From Mycobacterium sp. E1747 (GTDB taxonomy: Bacteria > Actinomycetota > Actinomycetes > Mycobacteriales > Mycobacteriaceae): a stretch of DNA of 64,000 nucleotides. Every line of letters starts with the position of its first letter. Position 1 is the first letter of the stretch. The translations under genes and the position numbers were made by a program. The notes beneath the pieces were generated by a model. The model was not told where the DNA came from. It saw only the letters and a program-made list of their open reading frames with translations, and did not search any database. The DNA is taken from assembly GCF_001667775.1 (NCBI RefSeq), contig NZ_LZJI01000185.1, positions 1 through 64,000 of the forward strand. Direction: 5' to 3'. Shown one piece after another: positions 8,645 through 18,402 of this stretch.

Positions 8645-9712
8645 GTCGAACAGGCCCGGTCCCCCGCAAGCGGGTGGTATCCCCAGGCCCAATCCGGTCA
8701 CGCCCGCCGGCGGGCTCATGCCCAGATGCGTCCACGCCTGCGCAGTGGCCACCCGGCCGCGCGGCGTGCGGGCGACCATCCCGGCGCGGACCAGGAAGGG
8801 CTCGCATACCTCCTCGACGGTGGCAGCCTCTTCGCCCACGGCCACCGCCAGCGTCGAGACCCCGACCGGGCCGCCGCCAAAGCTGCGGGTCAGGGCCGAC
8901 AGCACCGCCCGGTCCAGCCGGTCCAGGCCGAGTTCGTCGACGTCGTAGACCGCCAGCGCGGCCTTGGCGACGTCGCGGGTGATCACCCCGTCGGCGCGCA
9001 CCTCGGCGTAGTCGCGGACCCGACGGAGCAGCCGGTTGGCGATCCGCGGCGTCCCGCGCGAGCGCCGGGCGATCTCCTCGGCCGCCTCGGCGCCCAGCTC
9101 GATGCCGAGGATGCCGGCGGAGCGGGCCAGCACCAGCTCCAGCTCGGCGGGCTCGTAGAAGTCCATGTGGGCGGTGAAGCCGAACCGGTCGCGTAGCGGA
9201 CCGGTCAGCGCCCCGGAGCGGGTGGTGGCGCCGACCAGGGTGAATGGCGCTACCTCAAGGGGTATCGACGTCGCCCCGGGGCCCTTACCGACCACCACGT
9301 CGACGCGGAAGTCCTCCATCGCCAGGTACAGCATCTCCTCGGCGGGCCGGGCGATGCGGTGAATCTCGTCGATGAACAGCACGTCGTGCTCGACCAGGTT
9401 GGACAGCATCGCCGCCAGGTCACCGGCGCGTTCCAGCGCGGGACCCGACGTCACCCGTAACGACGACCCGAGCTCGGCGGCGATGATCATGGCCAGCGAC
9501 GTCTTGCCCAGCCCCGGCGGACCCGACAGCAGGATGTGATCGGGTGTGCCGCCGCGGTTTTTGGCGCCCTCGATGACCAGCTGGAGCTGTTCGCGCACCC
9601 GCGGCTGGCCGATGAATTCCCGCAGCGACCGTGGGCGCAGGCTCACGTCGATGTCACCCTCCCCGACGGCCAGCGCCGGGGACAGCTCGCGGTCGGTGTA
9701 GTCGTCACTCAT
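8642..9712 (-). CDS. ruvB: Holliday junction branch migration ATPase RuvB
   Basis: This 356-residue AAA+ motor drives branch migration of Holliday junctions as a hexamer on RuvA. Walker A is GPPGLGKT (64-71), Walker B is LFIDEIH with the DE pair at 115-116, the sensor segment is GATTRSG, and the C-terminal winged helix contains RTPRGR. The start codon overlaps the ruvA stop (ATGA), so translation is coupled. The extreme C-terminus, about 25 residues rich in Gly and Pro beyond the winged helix, runs into the 40-bp repeat at 8605-8644 and may be a recent extension. Confidence 0.97.
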   Translation of the reverse strand: MSDDYTDRELSPALAVGEGDIDVSLRPRSLREFIGQPRVREQLQLVIEGAKNRGGTPDHILLSGPPGLGKTSLAMIIAAELGSSLRVTSGPALERAGDLAAMLSNLVEHDVLFIDEIHRIARPAEEMLYLAMEDFRVDVVVGKGPGATSIPLEVAPFTLVGATTRSGALTGPLRDRFGFTAHMDFYEPAELELVLARSAGILGIELGAEAAEEIARRSRGTPRIANRLLRRVRDYAEVRADGVITRDVAKAALAVYDVDELGLDRLDRAVLSALTRSFGGGPVGVSTLAVAVGEEAATVEEVCEPFLVRAGMVARTPRGRVATAQAWTHLGMSPPAGVTGLGLGIPPACGGPGLFD

Positions 9713-10302
9713 CGCGACTTGCCCAGCAGCGACAGGGCGGCCCGCAGGGCGCCGGACGTCGTCGCGTCCTGATCGGTGGCCAGCACCTTGTCGGTGGCCT
9801 CCTCGGCCTGCTTGACGGCGAAGCCCAGGCCGACCAGCGCCTCCACCACCGGCCCGCGCACCGCGTGCCCGTTCACCACGGCCGCGGAAGCGCCCGCCGA
9901 CACCGCGCCCACCTTGTCGCGCAGCTCGAGCACCATCCGTTCGGCACCGCGTTTGCCGATCCCGGGTACCCGGGTCAACGCGACCACGTCGCTGTCGTGC
10001 AGCACCTGCCGCAGCGCCGCGGCGTCGTGAACCGCCAGGGTCGCCATCGCCAGCCGCGGGCCCACCCCCGACACGGTCAGCAGGGTCAGGAACAGGTCAC
10101 GGGTCTCGCCGTCGGTGAACCCGTACAGCGTCATCGAGTCCTCGCGCACCACCATCGCGGTGATCAGCCGCGCCTCGGTCCCGGTGCGCAGCGTCGCCAG
10201 CGTCGACGGGGTCGCGTTCACCCGGTAGCCGACGCCGGCGGCCTCGATGACCGCGTGGTCGAGCGCCACCTCGAGCACCTCACCCCGCACCGAGGCGATC
10301 AT
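9709..10302 (-). CDS. ruvA: Holliday junction DNA helicase subunit RuvA
   Basis: This 197-residue protein binds the four-way junction and recruits RuvB. It has the N-terminal OB-fold ([12 protein letters not shown] start), two helix-hairpin-helix segments ([13 protein letters not shown] and [15 protein letters not shown]) and a C-terminal domain ending in LLGKSR that contacts RuvB. The start at 10302 overlaps the ruvC stop by ATGA, and the stop overlaps ruvB the same way, so the three genes form a tightly coupled operon. Confidence 0.97.
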   Translation of the reverse strand: MIASVRGEVLEVALDHAVIEAAGVGYRVNATPSTLATLRTGTEARLITAMVVREDSMTLYGFTDGETRDLFLTLLTVSGVGPRLAMATLAVHDAAALRQVLHDSDVVALTRVPGIGKRGAERMVLELRDKVGAVSAGASAAVVNGHAVRGPVVEALVGLGFAVKQAEEATDKVLATDQDATTSGALRAALSLLGKSR

Positions 10303-10853
10303 CGTGCGGCCTTCAGCTTCGCCAGGTACGCCTGCCGCTGTTGCGCGGCCAGCGCTTCGGCAGCGGCCATCCGGGCCATCATCGGCGCCCGCCAGCAATG
10401 GCAGATCGCCAGCGCCAGCGCGTCCGCGGCGTCCGCGGGAGTCGGTTTGGCCTGCAGCGCAAGGATTTTCGTGACCATCGCGGTCACCTGGGCCTTGTCC
10501 GCTGCACCGTTGCCCGTCACCGCGGCCTTGACCTCGCTCGGGGTGTGGAAGTGGACGTCGATGCCGCGCTTGGCCGCGGCTAACGCGACCACCCCGCCGG
10601 CCTGGGCGGTGCCCATCACCGTCGACACGTTCAGCTGGGAGAACACCCGCTCGATGGCGACGACGTCGGGTTGGTGGGTGGCCAGCCAATGCTCGACGGC
10701 ATCGCTGATCGCGAGCAGCCGCTTGGCCAGCGGCACATCCGACGGGGTCCGCACCACGTCCACGTCCAGCGCGACCACGTTTCGCCCGCGCCCACTTTCC
10801 ACGACCGACAGTCCGCATCGGGTCAGCCCGGGGTCGACGCCCATCACGCGCAT
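10299..10853 (-). CDS. ruvC: Holliday junction resolvase RuvC
   Basis: This 184-residue RNase H-fold endonuclease resolves Holliday junctions after RuvAB migration. The four metal-binding acidic residues are in place: D7 (VDPG), E68 (AIERV), D141 and D144 (ADAADALA). It is the first gene of ruvCAB. The leader contains a near-perfect mycobacterial LexA site (10870-10885), consistent with DNA-damage induction. A ggtggga ribosome site precedes the ATG. Confidence 0.97.
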   Translation of the reverse strand: MRVMGVDPGLTRCGLSVVESGRGRNVVALDVDVVRTPSDVPLAKRLLAISDAVEHWLATHQPDVVAIERVFSQLNVSTVMGTAQAGGVVALAAAKRGIDVHFHTPSEVKAAVTGNGAADKAQVTAMVTKILALQAKPTPADAADALALAICHCWRAPMMARMAAAEALAAQQRQAYLAKLKAAR

Positions 10854-10869
10854 TGCCCGCTCCCACCTC

Positions 10870-10885
10870 TAGAACAGCTGTTCGA
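10870..10885 (-). promoter_or_regulatory. LexA (SOS) box upstream of ruvCAB
   Basis: On the minus strand the sequence is TCGAACAGCTGTTCTA. The mycobacterial LexA consensus is TCGAAC-N4-GTTCGA, so 11 of the 12 specified bases match. It lies 17-32 bases upstream of the ruvC start. A TAGGGT hexamer just upstream is a plausible -10 element, so LexA binding would cover the start of transcription. Confidence 0.85.
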
Positions 10886-11033
10886 TACCCTAGCGGCCGG
10901 GACCGACGGCTGTGCGGAGGACACGCGGCGGTCCCGCCGATTCCGGTGCGCGACGTTACGGCGCCGAACGCGTCGAAAAGCTGTTAGCTTTACCCAACGT
11001 TCGCTCAAGACAGGTGGCAACGGAAGGGCTCGC

Positions 11034-11645
11034 GTGGGATCACTGCTGGTCATTATCGCGATCGTGCTGTTCATCGCGTCCATCGTCGTACTCGTCATCG
11101 CTTTGCGGCATCCCAAGCAACCGAGTCCCCCACGCGGCCGCCAGGATCCGCTCGCGTTCAACGCGATGCCGGAGTTCGGCCCGCGGCAACTGGGCCCCGG
11201 TGCGATCGTGAGCTACGGCGGCATCGATTACGTGGTGCGCGGATCGGTCACGTACCGCGAGGGCCCGTTCGTGTGGTGGGAGCACCTGCTGGAGGGCGGC
11301 GACCAGCCGATCTGGTTCAGCGTCGAGGAGGACGACGGGCGCCTCGAACTGGCGATGTGGGTCAGCCGCAAGGACCTGGCGCTGCAGCCGGGCGGCCAGT
11401 ACGTCGTCGACGGGGTGACGTTTCACGAGTCCGAACGTGGTCGCGCCTCGTTCACCACCGAGGGCACCACGGGCCTGCCCGCGGGCGGCGAGATGGAGTT
11501 CGTCGACTGCGCCAATTCCGATGAGTCCCTACTGCTCTCGTTCGAGCGCTGGGCGCCGGGCATGCCGTGGGAAGTTTCGACCGGCAAACCGGTGCTGGCC
11601 GGCGAGCTGACCGTGTATCCGGCGCCCCCGCCCTCGCCCTCCTAG
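11034..11645 (+). CDS. DUF4178 membrane-anchored protein (Rv2597 type)
   Basis: This 203-residue protein starts with a strongly hydrophobic helix (residues 2-22), followed by a Pro/Arg linker and a soluble beta-rich DUF4178 domain containing the YGGIDYVVRGSVTYREG and WWEHLLEGG segments. The GTG start is preceded by ggaagg. It opens a five-gene plus-strand run (DUF4178, DUF2617, DUF4247, DUF350, SpeE), in the same order as Rv2597-Rv2601. DUF4178 proteins recur next to DUF350 and spermidine synthase-like genes in many bacteria. No biochemical role is established, so a membrane-linked role with polyamine-like products is inference from context. Confidence 0.85.
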   Translation: MGSLLVIIAIVLFIASIVVLVIALRHPKQPSPPRGRQDPLAFNAMPEFGPRQLGPGAIVSYGGIDYVVRGSVTYREGPFVWWEHLLEGGDQPIWFSVEEDDGRLELAMWVSRKDLALQPGGQYVVDGVTFHESERGRASFTTEGTTGLPAGGEMEFVDCANSDESLLLSFERWAPGMPWEVSTGKPVLAGELTVYPAPPPSPS

Positions 11646-11654
11646 GACGCGCCG

Positions 11655-12167
11655 GTGCCGCTTCATCAGCTCGCCGTAGCTCCTTCGGACGTGTCGGGGC
11701 AGCGGCTCGGACTCGCACTCAACGCGCCCGCACCGCCACCGTTGGCGACCTGCCTGCTGTACCACCCCGACGGCGGCGCGCTGCTGCTCGGGGTCCTCGG
11801 CGCGTCGCACGTCGTCGCGGTCGAGCAGGCGGCGGGCCGGTTCTCCGAAGAGGTTTCGTGCACGGCGCGCGGCCTGGGCGTCGACCTGCCCGAGCGCACC
11901 ACCGCTCCCGGCTACTCCCTTCAGTCGCGTACCGACACCTATGACGAGGGCACCTTCCGCCGCCTGGCGCGCGATCTTCGTGACCGCTGCGCGCACGAAA
12001 AGGGTTGGCTTGGCGGCTCTTTTCCCGGTGACGACGCCGCCCTGACCGCGCTGGCCGCCGAACCAGACGCGGCGGGCTGGCGCTGGCGGACCTGGCACCT
12101 GTATCCACACAGCCTGGAGGCGTCGGGCGGGCAGGTGGTCCACACGACCAGCAGGTGGCATCCGTGA
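11655..12167 (+). CDS. DUF2617 family protein (Rv2598 type)
   Basis: This 170-residue soluble protein lacks membrane segments or a signal peptide and has no recognised catalytic motif. Visible features are LLYHPDGGALLLGVLGASH, the segment GWLGGSFPGDDAALTAL and a C-terminal WHLYPHSLE. The GTG start lies 10 bases after the DUF4178 stop, and its stop overlaps the next start (GTGA), so it is translated as part of the five-gene run. The function is unknown. Conserved linkage with the membrane-anchored DUF4178 and DUF350 proteins suggests that it is a cytosolic partner. Confidence 0.82.
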   Translation: MPLHQLAVAPSDVSGQRLGLALNAPAPPPLATCLLYHPDGGALLLGVLGASHVVAVEQAAGRFSEEVSCTARGLGVDLPERTTAPGYSLQSRTDTYDEGTFRRLARDLRDRCAHEKGWLGGSFPGDDAALTALAAEPDAAGWRWRTWHLYPHSLEASGGQVVHTTSRWHP

Positions 12168-12595
12168 GCCGCAACCGCCTGTTCGTGATCGCCGGCGCGC
12201 TGGCCATCGCCGCCACCGTCTGTCTTGTTTTCGGAATCATCTTGTCGCAGAAGAACATTGCCTCCTATATCGCCAGCCACTATCGCGAGTACGCCCACGA
12301 CGCGAACGGGACGCGTTATGAATGCAGCGGATCCGCCGACGACGTGGCCGACACGCTGGCCGAGTATCAGGCCCCCGAGGCGCGTGCCGCCAACGGCGAC
12401 AACGAGTACCTGCGCTACAGCAACAACATCGTGACCGTCGGGCCCGACGGCAGTCACCCATGCAGCATCCGTCTGGAAAGCCTGAACGCCGGATACAGCC
12501 ATGGCGCCTTCATCTTTCTCGGCCCCGGCTTCACACCCGGCTCCCCCTCGGGTGGCGCCGGGGGCAGCCCGGGCGGCCCGGGCGGAACCAAGTGA
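12164..12595 (+). CDS. DUF4247 family membrane-anchored protein (Rv2599 type)
   Basis: This 143-residue protein has one N-terminal membrane helix (residues 8-27) and a short extracytoplasmic domain with two cysteines: one in the RYECSG segment and one in HPCSIRL, which could form a disulfide. The C-terminus is a Gly/Pro/Ser-rich tail. The GTG at 12164 overlaps the upstream stop and gives the same length as the M. tuberculosis homologue, so it is preferred to the GTG three codons earlier. Function is unknown. Confidence 0.82.
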   Translation: MSRNRLFVIAGALAIAATVCLVFGIILSQKNIASYIASHYREYAHDANGTRYECSGSADDVADTLAEYQAPEARAANGDNEYLRYSNNIVTVGPDGSHPCSIRLESLNAGYSHGAFIFLGPGFTPGSPSGGAGGSPGGPGGTK

Positions 12596-12626
12596 CCTCT
12601 AGCCGGAAACGCAAAGGAGACAAACC

Positions 12627-13082
12627 ATGTACCTCGCGATCGATTTCGGATCCACCAATCTCGGGACGATCACCCAAGGCGTGGTCGCCGTCGTCCTGTA
12701 CTTCGCGGTCGGCGTCGTCGTCCTGACCGCCGGCTTCCTGATGGTGGACGTCCTCACCCCCGGCAACCTGCGCCAGCTGGTGTTCATCGACAAGCGCCCG
12801 AACGCCGTCGTCCTCGCCTCGGCCATGTACATCGCGCTCGCCATCGTCATCATCAGCGCCATCGCGAGCAGCTACAGCCAGCTGGGCCAGGGACTCGTCG
12901 GCGTCGCGGTATATGGGCTGGTGGGTGTCCTGCTGCAGGGCGGGGCGCTGCTGATCCTGCAGATCGCGGTGCCCGGCCAGTTCCGCGAGCACGTCGACGA
13001 GCCCGAGCTGCATCCGGCCGCTTTTGCCACCGCCACCATGCTGGTGGCCGTGGGAGGAGTGATCGCCGCCGCCATCTCATGA
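12627..13082 (+). CDS. DUF350 integral membrane protein (Rv2600 type)
   Basis: This 151-residue protein has four hydrophobic helices and the two-fold internal repeat typical of DUF350 (YjfL-like). The first half has [24 protein letters not shown] and the second has [20 protein letters not shown] ggagac site precedes the ATG. The stop overlaps the speE start (ATGA), so the two are translationally coupled. DUF350 proteins co-occur with DUF4178 and spermidine synthase-like genes across bacteria. A small channel or transporter for a polyamine-like compound is a hypothesis, not shown here. Confidence 0.85.
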   Translation: MYLAIDFGSTNLGTITQGVVAVVLYFAVGVVVLTAGFLMVDVLTPGNLRQLVFIDKRPNAVVLASAMYIALAIVIISAIASSYSQLGQGLVGVAVYGLVGVLLQGGALLILQIAVPGQFREHVDEPELHPAAFATATMLVAVGGVIAAAIS

Positions 13083-14668
13083 CCTCGACGGCAAACCGGC
13101 AACAGCCGTCGTCGGTCGCTTCGACGGCGCTGCCCGGGCGGTGGCGGGCCGTCCTGCTGGCCGCCGTCGCGGCCTGCGCCGCGTCCGGCATCATCTACGA
13201 ACTCGCGCTGCTGACACTGGCGGCCAGCCTCAACGGCGGCGGCATCGTCGCCACTTCGTTGATCGTCGCGGGCTACATCGCCGCGCTCGGGGTGGGCGCC
13301 CTGGTGGTCAAGCCGCTGCTCGCGCACGCGGCCATCGCGTTCGTCGCGGTGGAGGTGCTGCTCAGCATCGTCGGCGGCCTGTCCGCCGCGGCGCTCTACA
13401 CGGTGTTTGCGTTCATCGACGACGAGTCGATGTGGATGCTGGCGCTGGGCACGGCCCTGATCGGTGGGCTGGTCGGCGCCGAGGTGCCGCTGTTGATGAC
13501 CATGTTGCAACGCGGCCGCAGCGGCGCGGCACCCGACACCGGCCGGACGCTGGCCAACCTCAACGCGGCCGACTATCTCGGTGCGCTCCTGGGCGGGCTG
13601 GTGTGGCCGTTCCTGCTGCTGCCGCAGCTGGGCATGATCCGGGGCGCGGCGGCCACCGGCATCGTCAACCTGGTCGCCGCGGCCGTCGTGGCGATCGTCG
13701 TGTTGCGCCGGGTCGTTTCGGTCCGGCAACTGGCGGTGGCGCTGTGCGCGCTCGCCGCGGCGCTGGCGCTGCTGGCCACGCTGCTGGCGCGTTCGGCCGA
13801 CATCGAGACGACGAGCCGGCAACGGCTCTACGCCGATCCGATCATCGCCTACCAGCACTCGGCCTACCAGGAGATCGTGGTCACCCAGCGCGGCAACGAC
13901 ATGCGGCTCTACCTGGACGGCGGCCTGCAGTTCTCCACTCGGGACGAATACCGCTACACCGAAAGCCTGGTCTACCCCGCGCTGGGGGCCAGCGCCCGAT
14001 CGGTCCTCGTGCTCGGCGGCGGCGACGGGTTGGTGGCCCGCGAACTGCTGCGCCAGCCGGGCATCAGCAAGATCGTGCAGGTGGAGCTCGACCCGGCGGT
14101 GATACAGCTGGCGCGCACCACCATGCGCACGGCCAACGGCGGCTCCCTGGACAGCCCGCGCGTCAACGTGGTGATCGACGACGCGATGCGCTGGTTGCGC
14201 TCGCCGCACCCCGACGTCGTCCCGCCGGGGGGCTTCGACGCGATCATCGTCGACCTGCCCGACCCCGACACCCCGGTGCTGGGCCGGCTGTATTCGACGG
14301 AGTTCTACGCGCTGGTCGGGCACGCGCTGGCCGCCGACGGGCTCATGGTCGTGCAGGCCGGCAGCCCGTTCTCGACGCAGACCGCGTTCTGGCGCACCAC
14401 CTCGTCAATCCGCGCCGCCGGGTATGCGGTGACGCCGTACCACGTCTACGTGCCGACGTTCGGCGACTGGGGATTCACGCTGGCGCGCCGCGGATCCAGC
14501 CCGCCCGCACCCACCGTGCCGGCCAACGCGCCGCCGCTGCGCTTCCTCAATCAGCGCGTGCTCGATGCCGCGACGGTGTTCCCCGACGACACCCGCCCGC
14601 GCGCTTTGGACCCGTCGACGCTGGACAATCCGCGCATCGTCCAGGACATGCGGCACGGATACGACTAG
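13079..14668 (+). CDS. speE: Spermidine synthase-like protein with N-terminal membrane domain (Rv2601 type)
   Basis: This 529-residue protein fuses about seven hydrophobic helices (residues 20-240) to a C-terminal aminopropyltransferase-fold domain. The nucleotide-binding motif GGGDG is at 313-317, followed by [18 protein letters not shown] and [11 protein letters not shown], which correspond to the decarboxylated-SAM and polyamine-binding acidic residues of spermidine synthases. Soluble SpeE is about 280 residues, so the membrane half is an added module found in actinobacteria. It closes the DUF operon with an ATGA overlap. Real substrates are uncertain: no SAM decarboxylase is in the window. 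Confidence 0.85.
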   Translation: MTSTANRQQPSSVASTALPGRWRAVLLAAVAACAASGIIYELALLTLAASLNGGGIVATSLIVAGYIAALGVGALVVKPLLAHAAIAFVAVEVLLSIVGGLSAAALYTVFAFIDDESMWMLALGTALIGGLVGAEVPLLMTMLQRGRSGAAPDTGRTLANLNAADYLGALLGGLVWPFLLLPQLGMIRGAAATGIVNLVAAAVVAIVVLRRVVSVRQLAVALCALAAALALLATLLARSADIETTSRQRLYADPIIAYQHSAYQEIVVTQRGNDMRLYLDGGLQFSTRDEYRYTESLVYPALGASARSVLVLGGGDGLVARELLRQPGISKIVQVELDPAVIQLARTTMRTANGGSLDSPRVNVVIDDAMRWLRSPHPDVVPPGGFDAIIVDLPDPDTPVLGRLYSTEFYALVGHALAADGLMVVQAGSPFSTQTAFWRTTSSIRAAGYAVTPYHVYVPTFGDWGFTLARRGSSPPAPTVPANAPPLRFLNQRVLDAATVFPDDTRPRALDPSTLDNPRIVQDMRHGYD

Positions 14669-14688
14669 ACGCGCTGGGGTCGGCCCAA

Positions 14689-15444
14689 CTAGTCCTCGTC
14701 GAGGGCGGCCAGCACCTCGTCGGACAGATCGACGTTGGTCCAGACGTTCTGCACGTCGTCGCTGTCCTCCAGCGCGTCGACGAGCTTGAACACCTTGCGG
14801 GCGCCGTCGACGTCCACCGGCACGCTGACCGAGGGCTGGAAGCTGGCCTCCGCGGACTCGTAGTCGATGCCGGCGTCCTGCAGGGCGGTCCGCACGGCAA
14901 CCAAATCCGTTGGCTCCGAGATGATTTCGAAGCTGTCGCCCAGGTCGTTGACATCCTCGGCGCCCGCGTCCAGCACGGCGGCCAGCAGGTCGTCCTCGGT
15001 CAGGCCGTTCTTCTCCAGCGTGACGACGCCCTTGCGGGTGAAGAGATAGGACACCGAGCCCGGATCGGCCATCGTGCCGCCGTTGCGGGTGACCGCCACC
15101 CGGACCTCGCCGGCCGCGCGGTTGCGGTTGTCGGTCAGACATTCGATCAGCACCGCCACGCCGTTGGGCCCGTAGCCCTCGTACATGATCGTCTGGTAGT
15201 CGGCGCCGCCGGCTTCCTCGCCGGCGCCGCGCTTGCGGGCGCGCTCGATGTTGTCGTTGGGCACCGACGTCTTCTTGGCCTTCTGAATGGCGTCATAGAG
15301 TGTCGGGTTGCCCGCCGGGTCCCCGCCGCCGGTGCGCGCGGCGACCTCGATGTTCTTGATCAGCCGGGCAAACTCCTTGCCCCGGCGCGCGTCCTTGACG
15401 GCCTTCTGGTGCTTGGTGGTGGCCCACTTGGAATGGCCGCTCAT
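14689..15444 (-). CDS. YebC/PmpR family protein (Rv2603c type)
   Basis: This 251-residue protein belongs to the YebC family, which in other bacteria acts as a DNA-binding regulator or as a translation factor that relieves ribosome stalling on polyproline. The signature [15 protein letters not shown] opens the protein, followed by [14 protein letters not shown] and the [14 protein letters not shown] segment. The ATG at 15444 gives the family N-terminus. It converges on speE, with 20 bases between the stops. The pdx genes follow upstream on the same strand, as in M. tuberculosis. Confidence 0.93.
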   Translation of the reverse strand: MSGHSKWATTKHQKAVKDARRGKEFARLIKNIEVAARTGGGDPAGNPTLYDAIQKAKKTSVPNDNIERARKRGAGEEAGGADYQTIMYEGYGPNGVAVLIECLTDNRNRAAGEVRVAVTRNGGTMADPGSVSYLFTRKGVVTLEKNGLTEDDLLAAVLDAGAEDVNDLGDSFEIISEPTDLVAVRTALQDAGIDYESAEASFQPSVSVPVDVDGARKVFKLVDALEDSDDVQNVWTNVDLSDEVLAALDED

Positions 15445-15640
15445 CGGTGTCTCTTTACCTCTTCTGTCTTCGAAAGTTCGCCAGACGAGTCTACGTGCAC
15501 GCCTAGCGCGGCCCGTCGCTCCGCTCCCCTTTCGCCTCAGGGGCCTCAGCGTCACCAGAACCGGAGGATGGGCGCCTTCCCGAACGTGATATCGCCGGTG
15601 CTATCAATTTCGGCGACCACATCATCCCTGGAAACGGCGT

Positions 15641-15740
15641 CGGGTGTGCACCCACCGCATCGGGTGTGCGCTCGCGGCGGCGGGTGTGCGCTCACGGCGG
15701 CGGGCGTGCGCTCACGGCGGCGGGCGTGCGCTCACGGCGG
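15641..15740. repeat. 20-bp tandem repeat array (five units, first degenerate)
   Basis: Units of 20 bp begin at 15641, 15661, 15681, 15701 and 15721. The last two are identical (cgggcgtgcgctcacggcgg), the third and second differ by one or two bases, and the first keeps only the first half. The array is in the 375-base gap between yebC (start 15444) and the pdxT stop (15820), which otherwise shows no gene. The following bases (gaatcccgccgatttcccgcc) contain a gcggga/tcccgc inverted repeat with the last unit. Confidence 0.9.
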
Positions 15741-15819
15741 GAATCCCGCCGATTTCCCGCCCTGGACGCACCCTGAAAGCCTCCAGCGCACACCCGAAAA
15801 GCTGAGGCGGCCCAATGGG

Positions 15820-16416
15820 TCAGGCGAGCCCGTTGACGATATCGACGAAAAGCTGGTGGACGCGGCGGTCGCCGGTCATCTCGGGGTGGAACGCCGTCGC
15901 GAGGTTCCTCCCCTGCCGCACCGCGACCGTGTGCCCGGACGCTTGAGCCAGCACCTGCACGCCCGCGCCGGCCCGCTCGACCCACGGGGCGCGGATGAAC
16001 ACCGCGCGCACCGGACCGTCCAGACCGGCAAACGCTACGTCGCCCTCGAAAGAATCGACTTGACGTCCAAAAGCGTTGCGCCGCACGGTCATATCGATCG
16101 CCCGCAGCGGCAGCGCCTCCCGGCCGCCCGCGCCGGCATCCAGGATTTCGCTGGCCAGCAGGATCATGCCCGCGCACGCGCCGTAGGCGGGCAGCCCGTC
16201 GGCCAGCAGGCCCCGCAGCGGCTCCAGCAGCTCCAGATCCAGCAGCAGGTGGCTCATCGTGGTGGACTCCCCGCCGGGTATGACCAGCCCGTCGACCTTC
16301 TCCAGCTCGCCGCGTCGCCGCACCGGCATCGAATCGGCCCCGGCCTCGCCCAGCGCGGCCAGGTGCTCGCGGGTGTCACCCTGCAGCGCCAGCACGCCGA
16401 TGCGCGGCGCGTTCAC
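15820..16416 (-). CDS. pdxT: Pyridoxal 5'-phosphate synthase glutaminase subunit PdxT
   Basis: This 198-residue class I glutaminase releases ammonia from glutamine for PdxS. The triad is C81 (GACAGM), H177 and E179 (AFHPEM), and the GGESTTM motif at 49-55 forms the oxyanion region. The GTG start at 16416 overlaps the stop of the thioesterase gene (GTGA), so it is coupled to it. With pdxS two genes upstream, the set makes PLP from ribose 5-phosphate, glyceraldehyde 3-phosphate and glutamine. Confidence 0.96.
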   Translation of the reverse strand: MNAPRIGVLALQGDTREHLAALGEAGADSMPVRRRGELEKVDGLVIPGGESTTMSHLLLDLELLEPLRGLLADGLPAYGACAGMILLASEILDAGAGGREALPLRAIDMTVRRNAFGRQVDSFEGDVAFAGLDGPVRAVFIRAPWVERAGAGVQVLAQASGHTVAVRQGRNLATAFHPEMTGDRRVHQLFVDIVNGLA

Positions 16417-17258
16417 TGCGCGGTGGGCTGAAATCCGCGCGGGAAGCGGGTCAGCCCCTCCTGCATGACCGCCGCCACCATCTCGCCGGACTGCGTGAAG
16501 ATTTCGCCTTGGCACAGCGAGCGCCCGCCGCTGGCCGACGGCGACGACTGGTCGTAGAGCAGCCACTCGTCGGCCCGGAAAGCCCGCATGAACCACATCG
16601 CGTGGTCCAGCGACGCCACCTGCAGATGCTGGCGGACGTCGAGGTGGTTGACCTGCGCCGATCCCAGCAACGTGAGGTCGCTCATGTAGGCCAGCGCGCA
16701 GATGTGCAGCACCGGATCGTCGGGCAGCGGGTCGCGGTGGCGAAACCACACCTGCTGCTGGGAGGCCTTGCCGGGCGACAGCTGCAGTTGGTCGCGCGGC
16801 ACGATGCAGACGTCCCACTCCTCGAACTGCTTGAAGCCGGCGTCGTCGAACACCTTGAGCGAGTCCAGGCCGGGCAGCCCGACGGGTGGCGGTGCCGCCG
16901 GCATGCGGTCCTGGTGGTGGATGCCTTCCTGATCGGTCTGGAAGGACGCCGACATGGTGAAGATGGTCTCGCCGTGCTGGACGGCGTTGACGCGCCTGGT
17001 GACAAACGACCCGCCGTCGCGGATGCGCTCGACGAGGAAAACCGTGCGCTCCTTGGCGTCGCCGGGCCGCAGGAAGTAACCGTGCAGCGAGTGGACCTGG
17101 TAGTGCGGGTCTACGGTGCGCACCGCCGACACCAGCGACTGCCCGGCGACGTGGCCCCCGAACGTGCGCTGGAAGAATCCCGACTCGGGACTGAACACGC
17201 TGCCGCGGTAGATGTTGACCTCGAGTTGCTCGAGATCAAGGATCTCTTGGATCGCCAC
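16413..17258 (-). CDS. tesB: Acyl-CoA thioesterase II (TesB family)
   Basis: This 281-residue double-hotdog thioesterase hydrolyses acyl-CoAs. Family segments are [14 protein letters not shown] ([14 protein letters not shown]), the central FHHQDRMP-type region (GIHHQDRMP) and the C-terminal [10 protein letters not shown] with [15 protein letters not shown], which carries the catalytic Asp, Ser/Thr and Gln region. GTG at 17258 is chosen over the TTG one codon earlier. It is sandwiched between pdxS and pdxT and overlaps pdxT, an arrangement conserved in mycobacteria (Rv2605c) although no link between PLP synthesis and thioester hydrolysis is known. Confidence 0.93.
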   Translation of the reverse strand: MAIQEILDLEQLEVNIYRGSVFSPESGFFQRTFGGHVAGQSLVSAVRTVDPHYQVHSLHGYFLRPGDAKERTVFLVERIRDGGSFVTRRVNAVQHGETIFTMSASFQTDQEGIHHQDRMPAAPPPVGLPGLDSLKVFDDAGFKQFEEWDVCIVPRDQLQLSPGKASQQQVWFRHRDPLPDDPVLHICALAYMSDLTLLGSAQVNHLDVRQHLQVASLDHAMWFMRAFRADEWLLYDQSSPSASGGRSLCQGEIFTQSGEMVAAVMQEGLTRFPRGFQPTAQ

Positions 17259-17273
17259 CAATAGCCCCCCGGC

Positions 17274-18185
17274 TTACCAGCCGCGTTCGGCCAGCCGGTG
17301 GGGCTGGGAGATCTGCTCGACGTTGATGCCCACCATGGCCTCGCCCAGCCCGCGCGAGACCTTGGCCAACACGTCCGGGTCGTCGTAGAAGGTGGTCGCC
17401 TTGACGATGGCGGCGGCCCGCTGCGCGGGATCCCCGGACTTGAAGATGCCCGAGCCGACGAAAACGCCCTCGGCCCCGAGCTGCATCATCATCGCCGCGT
17501 CGGCCGGCGTGGCGATGCCGCCTGCGGTGAATAGGGTGACGGGCAGCTTGCCGGCCCGGGCCACCTCGACCACGAGCTCGTAGGGCGCCCGCAATTCCTT
17601 TGCGGCAACGAACAATTCGTCTTCCGACAGCGAGGTCAGCCGGCGGATCTCGCCGCCGATCGCCCGCATGTGAGTGGTGGCGTTGGAGACGTCGCCGGTG
17701 CCGGCCTCACCCTTGGACCGGATCATGGCCGCGCCCTCGCTGATGCGCCGCAGCGCCTCGCCCAGGTTGGTCGCCCCGCACACAAATGGCACGGTGAACT
17801 TCCACTTGTCGATGTGATGGGCGTAGTCCGCCGGGGTGAGCACCTCGGACTCGTCGACGTAATCCACGCCGAGGCTCTGCAGGATCTGCGCCTCGACGAA
17901 ATGACCGATGCGCGCCTTGGCCATCACCGGGATGGTCACCGCGGCGATGATGCCCTCGATCATGTCGGGGTCGCTCATCCGAGACACCCCGCCCTGGGCG
18001 CGGATGTCGGCGGGCACCCGCTCGAGCGCCATGACGGCGACGGCGCCGGCGGCCTCCGCGATGCGGGCCTGCTCCGGGGTGACGACGTCCATGATGACGC
18101 CGCCCTTGAGCATCTCGGCCATGCCGCGTTTGACTCGCGCCGTTCCCGTCTGGTTGGCCTGATTCGGCCGTGCGCCGCTCTCCAC
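17274..18185 (-). CDS. pdxS: Pyridoxal 5'-phosphate synthase PdxS
   Basis: This 303-residue TIM-barrel protein condenses ribulose/ribose 5-phosphate with glyceraldehyde 3-phosphate and ammonia to give PLP. D33 ([10 protein letters not shown]) and the Schiff-base lysine K90 ([10 protein letters not shown]) are present, as are the phosphate-binding [13 protein letters not shown] and [14 protein letters not shown] loops. The GTG at 18185 has a gaaggag site. It is the first gene of pdxS-tesB-pdxT and is divergent from the PPE gene. The pdxH-type oxidase gene found next to pdxS in M. tuberculosis (Rv2607) is absent from this position. Confidence 0.96.
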   Translation of the reverse strand: MESGARPNQANQTGTARVKRGMAEMLKGGVIMDVVTPEQARIAEAAGAVAVMALERVPADIRAQGGVSRMSDPDMIEGIIAAVTIPVMAKARIGHFVEAQILQSLGVDYVDESEVLTPADYAHHIDKWKFTVPFVCGATNLGEALRRISEGAAMIRSKGEAGTGDVSNATTHMRAIGGEIRRLTSLSEDELFVAAKELRAPYELVVEVARAGKLPVTLFTAGGIATPADAAMMMQLGAEGVFVGSGIFKSGDPAQRAAAIVKATTFYDDPDVLAKVSRGLGEAMVGINVEQISQPHRLAERGW

Positions 18186-18402
18186 TAGCTCCTTCTCTCC
18201 TTGAATCCCGCGCTTCCACTCTAGTGGGGAAAACAAACCCGTTTTCCCGCCGCTTCCAACAGTCGCGCCAAGCACCTGCGACGCGCGTCACATTGTGTTA
18301 GAAATTGCTTCAGCTATTGCGAAACCGTTGCTGCTGGTGCGAATCCCTGGGTGGCAACCCTAGTCCCACCGGCCGAGGCGGTTGGCCGAGAAGGGGCCTC
18401 GG

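Noticed and set aside
15641..15740. CRISPR-like regular repeat
   Set aside because: The 20-bp units abut directly without spacers and no cas genes are present; it is a simple tandem repeat.
13141..16431. Very long plus-strand open frame (over 1000 codons)
   Set aside because: It lies out of frame over speE and antisense over yebC and pdxT, all strongly supported genes. High GC content leaves such frames open by chance, and its translation is Arg/Gly/His-rich with no family.
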